A stretch of DNA of 7,612 nucleotides from assembly GCA_026995985.1 (NCBI GenBank), contig JALWNF010000024.1, positions 1-7,612 on the forward strand, read 5' to 3'. Numbering within the stretch: position 1 is the stretch's first letter; the number at the start of each line of letters is the position of its first letter. The notes below the pieces were generated by a model. It saw nothing but the letters and a program-made list of their open reading frames with translations. It ran no database searches and was not told the DNA's origin. The DNA comes from Campylobacteraceae bacterium (GTDB lineage: Bacteria > Campylobacterota > Campylobacteria > Campylobacterales > Sulfurovaceae). This document shows positions 1 to 5,678 of the stretch, one piece after another. The position numbers and the translations under genes were made by a program.

Positions 1-432
<432 letters not shown>

Positions 433-436
433 AAAA

Positions 437-463
437 TGTAGGGGCGACCTCTGTGTCTGCCCT
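437..463. repeat. 27-bp intergenic repeat, copy 1 (GTAGGGGCGACC type)
   Basis: The unit begins TGTAGGGGCGACC and ends GTCTGCCCT. It is identical over 27 bp to the copy at 483-509. GGGCGAC and GTCTGCCC can pair as an imperfect hairpin with one bulge and one G-U pair around a 6-nt loop. It starts 5 nt after the thiC stop, so it could shape the 3' end of thiC mRNA, but no T-run follows. It resembles the GTAGGGGCGACC...GGTCGCCC palindromes I recall from many bacterial genomes; that link is from memory. Confidence 0.85.
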
Positions 464-482
464 CTGTCCATTTTGTTATGGT

Positions 483-509
483 TGTAGGGGCGACCTCTGT
501 GTCTGCCCT
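483..509. repeat. 27-bp intergenic repeat, copy 2
   Basis: This is an exact second copy of the unit at 437-463, in the same orientation and 46 bp downstream start to start. The 19-bp spacer (464-482) is unrelated T-rich sequence. Two copies with a unique spacer look more like a palindromic interspersed repeat doublet than a CRISPR, since there are only two units and no cas gene nearby. Confidence 0.85.
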
Positions 510-529
510 ATACCAATTATATTAAAACC

Positions 530-608
530 GTAGGGTGTTGTCCCCTGACAACACCATCAAAACCAAATCAATACCATATAATGGTGTTTGCAGGGTAAAA
601 CACCCTAC
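530..608. repeat. Two-hairpin palindromic element (REP/BIME or MITE-like)
   Basis: A 79-bp element is bounded by perfect 10-bp inverted repeats, GTAGGGTGTT at 530-539 and AACACCCTAC at 599-608. Inside the left end is a perfect 9-bp stem, GGTGTTGTC (534-542) with GACAACACC (547-555), around a 4-nt loop. At the right end a 7-bp stem, GGTGTTT (583-589) with AAACACC (598-604), closes an 8-nt loop. The layout is two outward-facing hairpins within a larger palindrome, as in REP doublets or small non-autonomous elements. It ends 44 bp before the thiO start. No flanking target-site duplication is obvious. Confidence 0.75.
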
Positions 609-652
609 AAAAAATAGATTTGCCATCGCACCAAAAAAGGGGAAGAGAAACA

Positions 653-1747
653 ATGAACATAGCAATAGTAGGAGCAGGTCTAGTAGGCAGAGTCCTAGCC
701 CTAAACCTCCTAAAAGAGGGACACACCCTAACACTCTTTGACAAAGAGAGCAAAGAGGGAGTCACAGCAGCAGGGTTTACAGCAGCAGGAATGTTAGCAC
801 CTTTTGCTGAACTTGAAACGGCTGAATCTGTAATTTTTGAGTATGGAAAACGCTCTATTGAGTTGTGGAACGATTTAATGAGAGAGGTTGGTGTTTATGA
901 TGGTTTTAAAGAGCTAGGAACCATCATTACTGCCCACCCACAAGATGTTAGTGAACTTGACCATTTTATTGGAACCCTAAAAAGCAAAGTAGAAGAGGCA
1001 AAAGAGATTGAGCTAATAGATAGCCAAGCCTTGGCCAAACTAGAGCCTGACCTTGCCCAACATCAACACTCATTTTACATAAAAGATGAAGGGCATGTAG
1101 ACTCTCAACGCTTTATTGCCTTTTCGACTAACTACTTTGACATGAACCCAAATGTTACATGGAGAGAGTTTACTAAAGTAGATAAACTAGAGCCTAAAAC
1201 TATCTATATTGATGGTAAAATAGAGCATTTTGATTGGGTTTTTGACTCTCGTGGATTAGGTGCAAAGGAGCATTTTAAAGATTTAAGAGGAGTTAGAGGA
1301 GAGGTTATTTGGGTTGAGTCTAAAGAGATAGATATTAAACGCCCTACTCGTCTGCTTCACCCACGCTATAAAATCTATATTGTCCCTCGTGGAAATGGGT
1401 GTGAGGGGATAGATTTAGAGTATTGTAAAGAGTGTAAAATCTCACAAACAGCAAACTCTAAGCGTTATATTATTGGAGCAAGTGAGATAGAGACAGAAGA
1501 TATGTCACCAATCTCTGTACGTTCAAGCCTAGAGCTACTCTCTGCACTCTTTACAGTCCACCCGACCTTTGGAGAGGCAAGAGTAGTAAACACAGAGACA
1601 AACTGTCGACCTGCATTTAAAGATAATCTACCACGAATAGAGAATGAAGAGGGGTTGACGCGTATTAATGGACTCTATAGGCATGGGTATCTATTAGCAC
1701 CTGCTGTGGTTGAAAAAGCACTAAATGAGGGAATTTATAAGTCATAA
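653..1747 (+). CDS. thiO: FAD-dependent glycine oxidase ThiO
   Basis: ThiO oxidises glycine with O2 to dehydroglycine (iminoacetate), a precursor ThiG uses for the thiazole ring. It is a cytoplasmic flavoprotein of the D-amino-acid oxidase fold. The 364-residue product starts with the dinucleotide-binding motif IVGAGLVG (residues 5-12), with D30 at the end of the second strand. It continues with the ThiO signature AAGMLAP (44-50), LRGVRGE in the middle, and RHGYLLAPAVVEKAL near the C-terminus. ATG 653 is preferred over the upstream in-frame TTG 620: it follows an AGGGGAAGAG Shine-Dalgarno stretch, and the Rossmann strand begins right after it. The hairpin normally reading PRG...GAT carries an extra segment of about 20 residues with C250, C258 and C261. 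No ThiH is seen, so the cluster appears to use the oxygen-dependent route. Confidence 0.93.
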   Translation: MNIAIVGAGLVGRVLALNLLKEGHTLTLFDKESKEGVTAAGFTAAGMLAPFAELETAESVIFEYGKRSIELWNDLMREVGVYDGFKELGTIITAHPQDVSELDHFIGTLKSKVEEAKEIELIDSQALAKLEPDLAQHQHSFYIKDEGHVDSQRFIAFSTNYFDMNPNVTWREFTKVDKLEPKTIYIDGKIEHFDWVFDSRGLGAKEHFKDLRGVRGEVIWVESKEIDIKRPTRLLHPRYKIYIVPRGNGCEGIDLEYCKECKISQTANSKRYIIGASEIETEDMSPISVRSSLELLSALFTVHPTFGEARVVNTETNCRPAFKDNLPRIENEEGLTRINGLYRHGYLLAPAVVEKALNEGIYKS

Positions 1748-1804
1748 ATATAAAACAAAAACCGTAAATTTGTATCAAATATTATCAAAAATAAGGATAT
1801 ACGC

Positions 1805-2008
1805 ATGATAAAAATTTCAGTAAATGGTGAAATAAAAGAGCTACAAGAGGGTCTAAATGTCTCTCAAATGATAGAGGCTTTAAACTACAAAACAAAAGGC
1901 TTTGCAGTAGCCATAAATACCACATTTGTACCTATTGCAAAGTATGAAGAGACCATTATAAAAGATGGTGACACAATAGATATTTTAGCACCCGTTCAAG
2001 GAGGATAA
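1805..2008 (+). CDS. thiS: Sulfur carrier protein ThiS
   Basis: ThiS is a small ubiquitin-like protein whose C-terminal glycine is adenylated by ThiF and converted to a thiocarboxylate, which donates sulfur to ThiG. The product is 67 residues, the usual length. It begins IKISVNGEIKEL, has the GFAVAINTTFVP core strand, and ends in DILAPVQGG with the required Gly-Gly. ATG 1805 follows an AAGGAT ribosome binding site. The 57-nt gap after thiO holds two TATCAAA copies and a TATTAT box at 1780-1785 that could be a weak -10, so an internal promoter is possible but unproven. The stop lies 6 nt before the thiG ATG, which fits translational coupling of partner proteins. Confidence 0.95.
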   Translation: MIKISVNGEIKELQEGLNVSQMIEALNYKTKGFAVAINTTFVPIAKYEETIIKDGDTIDILAPVQGG

Positions 2009-2012
2009 TTGA

Positions 2013-2054
2013 GAATGAAGAGTGATGAGTTAAGAGTTAAGAGTGATGAGTGGG
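2013..2054 (+). repeat. Heptanucleotide tandem repeat (GAGTKAW) at the thiG 5' end
   Basis: Six consecutive 7-bp units run through the thiG start: GAATGAA, GAGTGAT, GAGTTAA, GAGTTAA, GAGTGAT and GAGTGGG. In the thiG frame they encode [13 protein letters not shown], an N-terminal peptide with two KSDE copies. Because seven is not a multiple of three, gain or loss of one unit downstream of the start codon would shift the frame. GAGTTAA-type heptads occur as intergenic simple repeats in other bacteria (from memory). Confidence 0.8.
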
Positions 2055-2830
2055 AGATTGGGGGGAAAACCCTAAAGAGTAGAATGCTAATAGGTTCAGC
2101 CCTCTACCCAAGTCCAGCCAATATGGAAGAAGCAATCAAAGAGAGCGAAGCTGAGATTGTAACCGTTGCACTTCGTCGTCAATCAGCAGGTGAAGGAGGT
2201 GGAGATAACTTTTGGAATATTATTAAAGAGCTAAATATTAATGTTCTTCCCAACACAGCAGGGTGTCACTCTGCAAAAGAGGCTATTACTATTGCACAGA
2301 TGGCTAGAGAGGTATTTGAGACAAATTGGATAAAACTTGAAGTCATAGGTGACCAATACAACTTACAACCTGACCCATATGAGACACTAAAAGCTGCTGA
2401 AGTACTCATACAAGAGGGATTTGAAGTCTTCCCTTATACTACCGATGATTTGGTTGTAGCCAAACATTTAGCCGATGTAGGGTGTAAGATTTTAATGCCA
2501 TGGGGTTCACCAATTGGTTCAGGTCAAGGGCTTATGAATCCAAGCAATCTAAAAGCCATTAGAAAACAGTTTCCAGAGTTAAAGCTAATTATCGATGCAG
2601 GAATAGGAAAACCAAGCGATGCTGTAGAGGCGATGCAGTTAGGATATGATGGGGTTTTGCTAAATTCAGCTATTGCCTTAGCTAAAGACCCTGTAAAGAT
2701 GGCACAAGCATTTAAGTATGCTATTATTGCAGGGCGTTTAGGATATGAAGCGGGAACTATGCAAAAACGTGAGTTTGCTAATCCATCTACTCCTACAGTA
2801 GGGACTCCTTTTTGGCATCAGTTTGCGTAG
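2015..2830 (+). CDS. thiG: Thiazole synthase ThiG
   Basis: ThiG condenses 1-deoxy-D-xylulose 5-phosphate, dehydroglycine and ThiS-thiocarboxylate to form the thiazole phosphate. It is a TIM-barrel enzyme of 271 residues here. The Schiff-base lysine is K107 in NWIKLEVIG. Other family landmarks are [23 protein letters not shown], the [12 protein letters not shown] loop, [10 protein letters not shown] and [21 protein letters not shown] 2015 sits 9 nt after the strong AAGGAGGA ribosome binding site; the in-frame TTG 2009 is only about 3 nt from it and is less likely. Residues 2-12 are a repeat-encoded tail not expected in the family; homology starts about [16 protein letters not shown]. It directly follows its partner thiS. 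Confidence 0.96.
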   Translation: MKSDELRVKSDEWEIGGKTLKSRMLIGSALYPSPANMEEAIKESEAEIVTVALRRQSAGEGGGDNFWNIIKELNINVLPNTAGCHSAKEAITIAQMAREVFETNWIKLEVIGDQYNLQPDPYETLKAAEVLIQEGFEVFPYTTDDLVVAKHLADVGCKILMPWGSPIGSGQGLMNPSNLKAIRKQFPELKLIIDAGIGKPSDAVEAMQLGYDGVLLNSAIALAKDPVKMAQAFKYAIIAGRLGYEAGTMQKREFANPSTPTVGTPFWHQFA

Positions 2831-2873
2831 AGTAAACTTGTCTTTATAAGATTTATTAAAACAAGTGATAGCC

Positions 2874-2938
2874 TTTCACCTTTTCTTTTTTTTGGTTACT
2901 TTTCTTTCTTTGTGGTGAAACAAAGAAAAAAAAGTGAC
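2874..2938. repeat. Polypyrimidine/polypurine hairpin repeat upstream of thiE
   Basis: Two 18-nt arms, 2895-2912 (GTTACTTTTCTTTCTTTG) and 2921-2938 (CAAAGAAAAAAAAGTGAC), pair with one G-U and one C-A mismatch around the loop TGGTGAAA. Upstream TTTCACC (2874-2880) is perfectly complementary to GGTGAAA in that loop (2914-2920), so a pseudoknot or an alternative pairing is possible. The CTTTTCTTTTTTTTGG tract between them adds to the strand bias. I recall similar GGTTACTTTTCTTT...AAAGTAACC repeats in many proteobacterial genomes; family membership is inferred. The 136-nt thiG-thiE gap holds nothing else I can name apart from a 6-bp inverted repeat, ACTTGT 2836-2841 with ACAAGT 2861-2866. Confidence 0.75.
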
Positions 2939-2966
2939 AACATACCTAATAAAACAAAGAAAAACT

Positions 2967-3608
2967 ATGAAATTCAAAGATTGTGGAAATACCCCATTAG
3001 GAATCTACCCCCTAGTAGATAGAGCAGACAAACTAAAGATACTCTATGAGCTAGGCATTACAACAGCCCAACTAAGAGTAAAAGATTTAAAAGATAAAGC
3101 TTTAGAAGATGAGATTAAAAAAGCTATTAAAATTTCAAAAAAGTATAAAGCTAGACTCTTTATTAATGACTATTGGCAACTTGCCATAAAATATAAAGCC
3201 TATGGCATACACTTAGGTCAAGAGGATTTAGAGGTAGCTAACCTAGAAGCAATATACCAAGCAGGTATTCGCTTAGGAGTTAGTACCCATACGACTAAAG
3301 AGATAGAGATAGCTCTAGGGATTGAACCTAGCTATCTTGCTATTGGTCCTATCTTTAAAACAACTTCAAAAAAGATGAACTATAAAACAGTAGGAGTAGA
3401 AAATCTTAAAAAGTGGGCAAAAAATTCACACTCTCCTATTGTTGCTATTGGGGGTATTAATATTAGTAATATTAAAGAGATTATTGAGATTGAAAATGTG
3501 ACTGGAATCGCCATGATTTCGGAGTTATTATATAAAAACGCAATATCACCAAAAAAAACAAAAAAACTGCTTAAAATCTTTTCTAAAAAAAATATTGTTA
3601 CTCTATAG
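2967..3608 (+). CDS. thiE: Thiamine-phosphate synthase ThiE
   Basis: ThiE couples hydroxymethylpyrimidine diphosphate with thiazole phosphate, giving thiamine phosphate and pyrophosphate. The 213-residue TIM-barrel protein shows QLRVKD (35-40), FINDYW with N67 and D68 (pyrimidine/Mg site), GIHLGQEDL (80-88), GVSTH, the AIGPIFKTTSKK phosphate loop and VAIGGI. The wording FINDYWQLAIK.AYGIHLGQEDL is close to the gammaproteobacterial form I recall for E. coli. ATG 2967 is chosen over GTG 2934, which lies inside the preceding hairpin; the ribosome binding site (AAAGAAAA) is weak either way. The last 25 or so residues are lysine-rich, with several A-homopolymers in the DNA. A TGTTACT box covers its final codons. 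Confidence 0.95.
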   Translation: MKFKDCGNTPLGIYPLVDRADKLKILYELGITTAQLRVKDLKDKALEDEIKKAIKISKKYKARLFINDYWQLAIKYKAYGIHLGQEDLEVANLEAIYQAGIRLGVSTHTTKEIEIALGIEPSYLAIGPIFKTTSKKMNYKTVGVENLKKWAKNSHSPIVAIGGINISNIKEIIEIENVTGIAMISELLYKNAISPKKTKKLLKIFSKKNIVTL

Positions 3609-3625
3609 CTCATTAAAGTGTTACT
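3596..3625 (+). promoter_or_regulatory. Paired TGTTACT boxes, candidate HP1021-family binding sites
   Basis: Two perfect copies of TGTTACT lie at 3596-3602 (end of thiE) and 3619-3625, 23 bp apart in the same orientation. They match TGTTWCW, the HP1021-box consensus as I recall it from H. pylori. Weaker relatives follow at 3629-3635 (GGTTACC) and 3648-3654 (AGTTACA). The gene for an HP1021-like regulator is second in the operon they precede. Binding is inferred. Confidence 0.45.
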
Positions 3626-3660
3626 AAAGGTTACCATTGTATAATTGAGTTACACTTTAA
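3613..3660. promoter_or_regulatory. 13-bp dyad flanking the ispDF promoter, candidate operator
   Basis: TTAAAGTGTTACT (3613-3625) and AGTTACACTTTAA (3648-3660) are inverted repeats matching at 12 of 13 positions, with a 22-nt spacer that contains the -10 box. The left arm includes one TGTTACT box and the right arm its near-complement. An A-run follows rather than a T-run, so this is not an intrinsic terminator on the + strand. The position fits a repressor or autoregulator. Confidence 0.45.
3640..3645 (+). promoter_or_regulatory. -10 box (TATAAT) of the ispDF operon
   Basis: A perfect TATAAT, preceded directly by TG, lies 30 nt before the TTG start of ispDF. No good -35 stands 17 bp upstream (AGTGTT), which is common for vegetative promoters in Campylobacterota. 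A start near 3651-3653 would give a leader of about 24 nt containing the AAGGA ribosome binding site. Confidence 0.55.
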
Positions 3661-3675
3661 AAAAAGGAAATAGAC

Positions 3676-4797
3676 TTGGGTGACATTACGCTTATTCTTT
3701 TAGGTGCTGGTTTAGCTTCTCGTTTTGCTTTACCTCCTAAAAAGCAGTGGTTATGGATAGACAATAGACCACTTTGGCTCAAAGTTGCTGATGATTTTCA
3801 AGAACTTTATGAGTTTAAAGAGACCATTATTGTTGCATCTAAAAACGACATAATGGCTATGTCTAACTTTACAGATTATACTTTAATAGAGGGTGGGGCA
3901 ACTCGTCAAACCTCTCTGGCTAATGCACTAAAAAGTGTAGAAACACCTTTTGTTTTGGTTTCTGATATTGCTCGTTGCTGTCTGGATAGGGAGATGATAG
4001 AGCGAGTAATATTAGCAAAAAAGAACAAAAGCTGTGTAGTTCCTACACTTAAAGTTGTAGATACACTCTATTTGAAAGGCTCTCCTGTTAACCGTGAAGA
4101 GGCAAAAATAATCCAAACACCTCAACTCTCTTGTACTCAAACACTAAAAAGTGCATTAGAGTCTAAAAGAGAGTTTACAGATGACTCCTCTGCTGTAGCC
4201 TCTATTGGTGGTGAAGTTATTTTTGTAGATGGTTCACCAAAAGCTCATAAGCTTACAACAGTAGATGACCTCTCTAAGATGAGTTGTCTTAAACCACCTT
4301 CAAGACGTGCCTTAACAGGCTTTGGTATCGACATTCACCCCTTTGAAGAGGGCAAACAGATGGTGCTTTGTGGAGTTGAGATAGATTCACCTTTTGGATT
4401 TAAAGCCCATAGTGACGGAGATGTTGCAATTCATGCACTCATTGATGCTCTACTTGGGGCAGCAGGTTTGGGAGATATTGGTGAGTTCTATCCAGATACA
4501 TCTAGTAACTATAAGGGTGCTGACTCAAAGGAGTTACTGCTCGATACTATAAAAAGGTTAAAAGATTTAGGGTATGTAATAGGTAATGTTGACTTAGCTA
4601 TTATTGCTCAAACCCCTAAACTTTTAAGCTATAAAAAAGAGATGCGATTTAGACTTGCTAAACTACTTAATCTAACTCCTAATCTAGTTAATATCAAAGC
4701 AACAACTGCTGAAAAACTAGGTTGGATTGGACGAAAAGAGGGCGTAGCTGTTGAAGCAGTTGCAACACTATACTATTATGATTGGACACAACAATGA
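3676..4797 (+). CDS. ispDF: Bifunctional IspD/IspF (MEP cytidylyltransferase / MECDP synthase)
   Basis: This cytoplasmic fusion performs two steps of the MEP isoprenoid pathway: CTP-dependent cytidylylation of methylerythritol phosphate (IspD) and cyclisation to methylerythritol cyclodiphosphate (IspF). IspD spans about residues 1-210, with LLGAGLASRF and PKKQ (R16, K23), VPTLKVVDTLY, IQTPQL, TDDSS and KLTTVDDL. IspF spans about 215-373, with GFGIDIHPF, AHSDGDVAIHALIDALLGA, GDIGEFYPD and KATTAEKLGWIGRKEG; the metal ligands are D219, H221 and H253. The TTG start at 3676 lies 7 nt after AAGGA and is forced, because no ATG or GTG occurs in frame before the nucleotide-binding motif. Fusion of the two domains is typical of Campylobacterota. 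The stop overlaps the next gene by 4 nt. Confidence 0.95.
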   Translation: MGDITLILLGAGLASRFALPPKKQWLWIDNRPLWLKVADDFQELYEFKETIIVASKNDIMAMSNFTDYTLIEGGATRQTSLANALKSVETPFVLVSDIARCCLDREMIERVILAKKNKSCVVPTLKVVDTLYLKGSPVNREEAKIIQTPQLSCTQTLKSALESKREFTDDSSAVASIGGEVIFVDGSPKAHKLTTVDDLSKMSCLKPPSRRALTGFGIDIHPFEEGKQMVLCGVEIDSPFGFKAHSDGDVAIHALIDALLGAAGLGDIGEFYPDTSSNYKGADSKELLLDTIKRLKDLGYVIGNVDLAIIAQTPKLLSYKKEMRFRLAKLLNLTPNLVNIKATTAEKLGWIGRKEGVAVEAVATLYYYDWTQQ

Positions 4798-5678
4798 AAA
4801 TTACCATAATTGAAAATGAACTTTATTTGGCACAGAGTATTTCGACTAAGCTAGGACAAGTTGGATATGAGACAGAAATCTACTCCTCTATAAAAGAGGC
4901 AATGGCAACAAGCACAGGCGATGTATATCTTCTCTCTACAAATCTTCCTGGTCAGAACTTTAACTCACTTATTACCAAATTTAAAGAGAAGATTATTATT
5001 CTTATGGTTTCATATATTAACAACGATACTGTTGCTGTACCTCTAAAACTTGGAGCAAATGACTATATTGTTAAACCTTTTATTATTGAAGAGCTACAAA
5101 GAAAGATAGAGCACTATAAAGAGTATCAAACTCTTAAGAAATATAAAAATCTCTATAAAGAGTATCATGAGTATCTACTTCAAGATATTAATATTGAAAA
5201 TGACATAGATAAAGTTACCTCTCCCTTAGTTATCTTAACAAACTATATTAAACTTGTTGATAAACTAGCCTTTACCTATGCAAAAAATAAAGACAGAGTC
5301 TTAGTTTTTGTTCCTCTAAACTCAAAAGATTGGAAAAATAAGATAGAAAAGGCAAATAGGAAACACTTATTATATATTTCCAATTTGCAGAGTCTTAAAA
5401 AGGGTGAACGTGAACAACTTTTTGATATACTTCAAGGGCGTGACTTTATTATCTCAACTACTTCAGATATTGAAACACCATATAAGCAAATTGAGATTAA
5501 TACAGACAACAAGCTCTATGACCAAAATGAGATTTTAACTATTGATGACTATGTTAAGTTTATCGTCAATAATTTTCAATATCAATATCCAGATACAGAG
5601 CTTTCTAAAAAATTAGGTATATCAAGAAAAAGTTTATGGGAGAAAAGGAAAAAATATGGCATCTTCAAAAAGAAATAA
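4794..5678 (+). CDS. Orphan atypical response regulator, HP1021/Cj1608-like
   Basis: This 294-residue product has a receiver-like domain (about 1-105), a middle region (about 110-245) and a C-terminal helix-turn-helix (about 250-290). The receiver looks unphosphorylatable: where Asp is expected (LLDxxLPG) it has S48 in LLSTNLPG, and the acidic pair is E7-N8. S73 and K94 (IVKPF) are kept. The HTH, ending LGISRKSLWEKRKKYGI, is Fis/NtrC-like. Residues 190-226 resemble the Walker B to sensor part of NtrC AAA+ domains, but no Walker A is visible. No histidine kinase is adjacent. Architecture, length and position after ispDF match H. pylori HP1021 and C. jejuni Cj1608, global regulators; HP1021 also binds oriC. 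Unlike HP1021 it has no cysteine. ATG 4794 overlaps the ispDF stop (ATGA), so translation is probably coupled. Confidence 0.85.
   Translation: MKITIIENELYLAQSISTKLGQVGYETEIYSSIKEAMATSTGDVYLLSTNLPGQNFNSLITKFKEKIIILMVSYINNDTVAVPLKLGANDYIVKPFIIEELQRKIEHYKEYQTLKKYKNLYKEYHEYLLQDINIENDIDKVTSPLVILTNYIKLVDKLAFTYAKNKDRVLVFVPLNSKDWKNKIEKANRKHLLYISNLQSLKKGEREQLFDILQGRDFIISTTSDIETPYKQIEINTDNKLYDQNEILTIDDYVKFIVNNFQYQYPDTELSKKLGISRKSLWEKRKKYGIFKKK

Noticed and set aside
437..509. Two identical 27-bp repeats with a spacer, as a minimal CRISPR
   Set aside because: There are only two units, the spacer is 19 bp, no leader or cas gene is present, and the unit resembles known interspersed palindromes.
522..765. 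Short ORFs on both strands over the thiC-thiO gap and the thiO start
   Set aside because: They run through palindromic repeats and the thiO 5' end in other frames, have low-complexity translations and lack convincing ribosome binding sites.
2120..2170. CTGAGA-like element suggesting a TPP riboswitch
   Set aside because: The GCTGAGATT is inside the thiG coding sequence and no surrounding thi-box stems are present; a thiC leader would lie upstream of the window.
2934..2966. GTG 2934 as the thiE start
   Set aside because: It lies within the hairpin arm, has no ribosome binding site, and would add 11 residues with no family match before MKFKDCGN.
3380..3637. Minus-strand ORF of 85 codons across the thiE end
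   Set aside because: It is the antisense shadow of the conserved ThiE C-terminal region, with a translation rich in Phe/Ile/Leu and no recognised domain.
3613..3660. The dyad as an intrinsic terminator for thiE
   Set aside because: It is followed by an A-run, not a T-run, and its spacer carries a perfect -10 box, so an operator/promoter reading fits better.
5656..5678. Frameshift between the regulator and the sulfurylase-like gene
   Set aside because: The regulator ends right after a complete helix-turn-helix, and the next gene has its own ATG and ribosome binding site; the overlap is ordinary operon packing.
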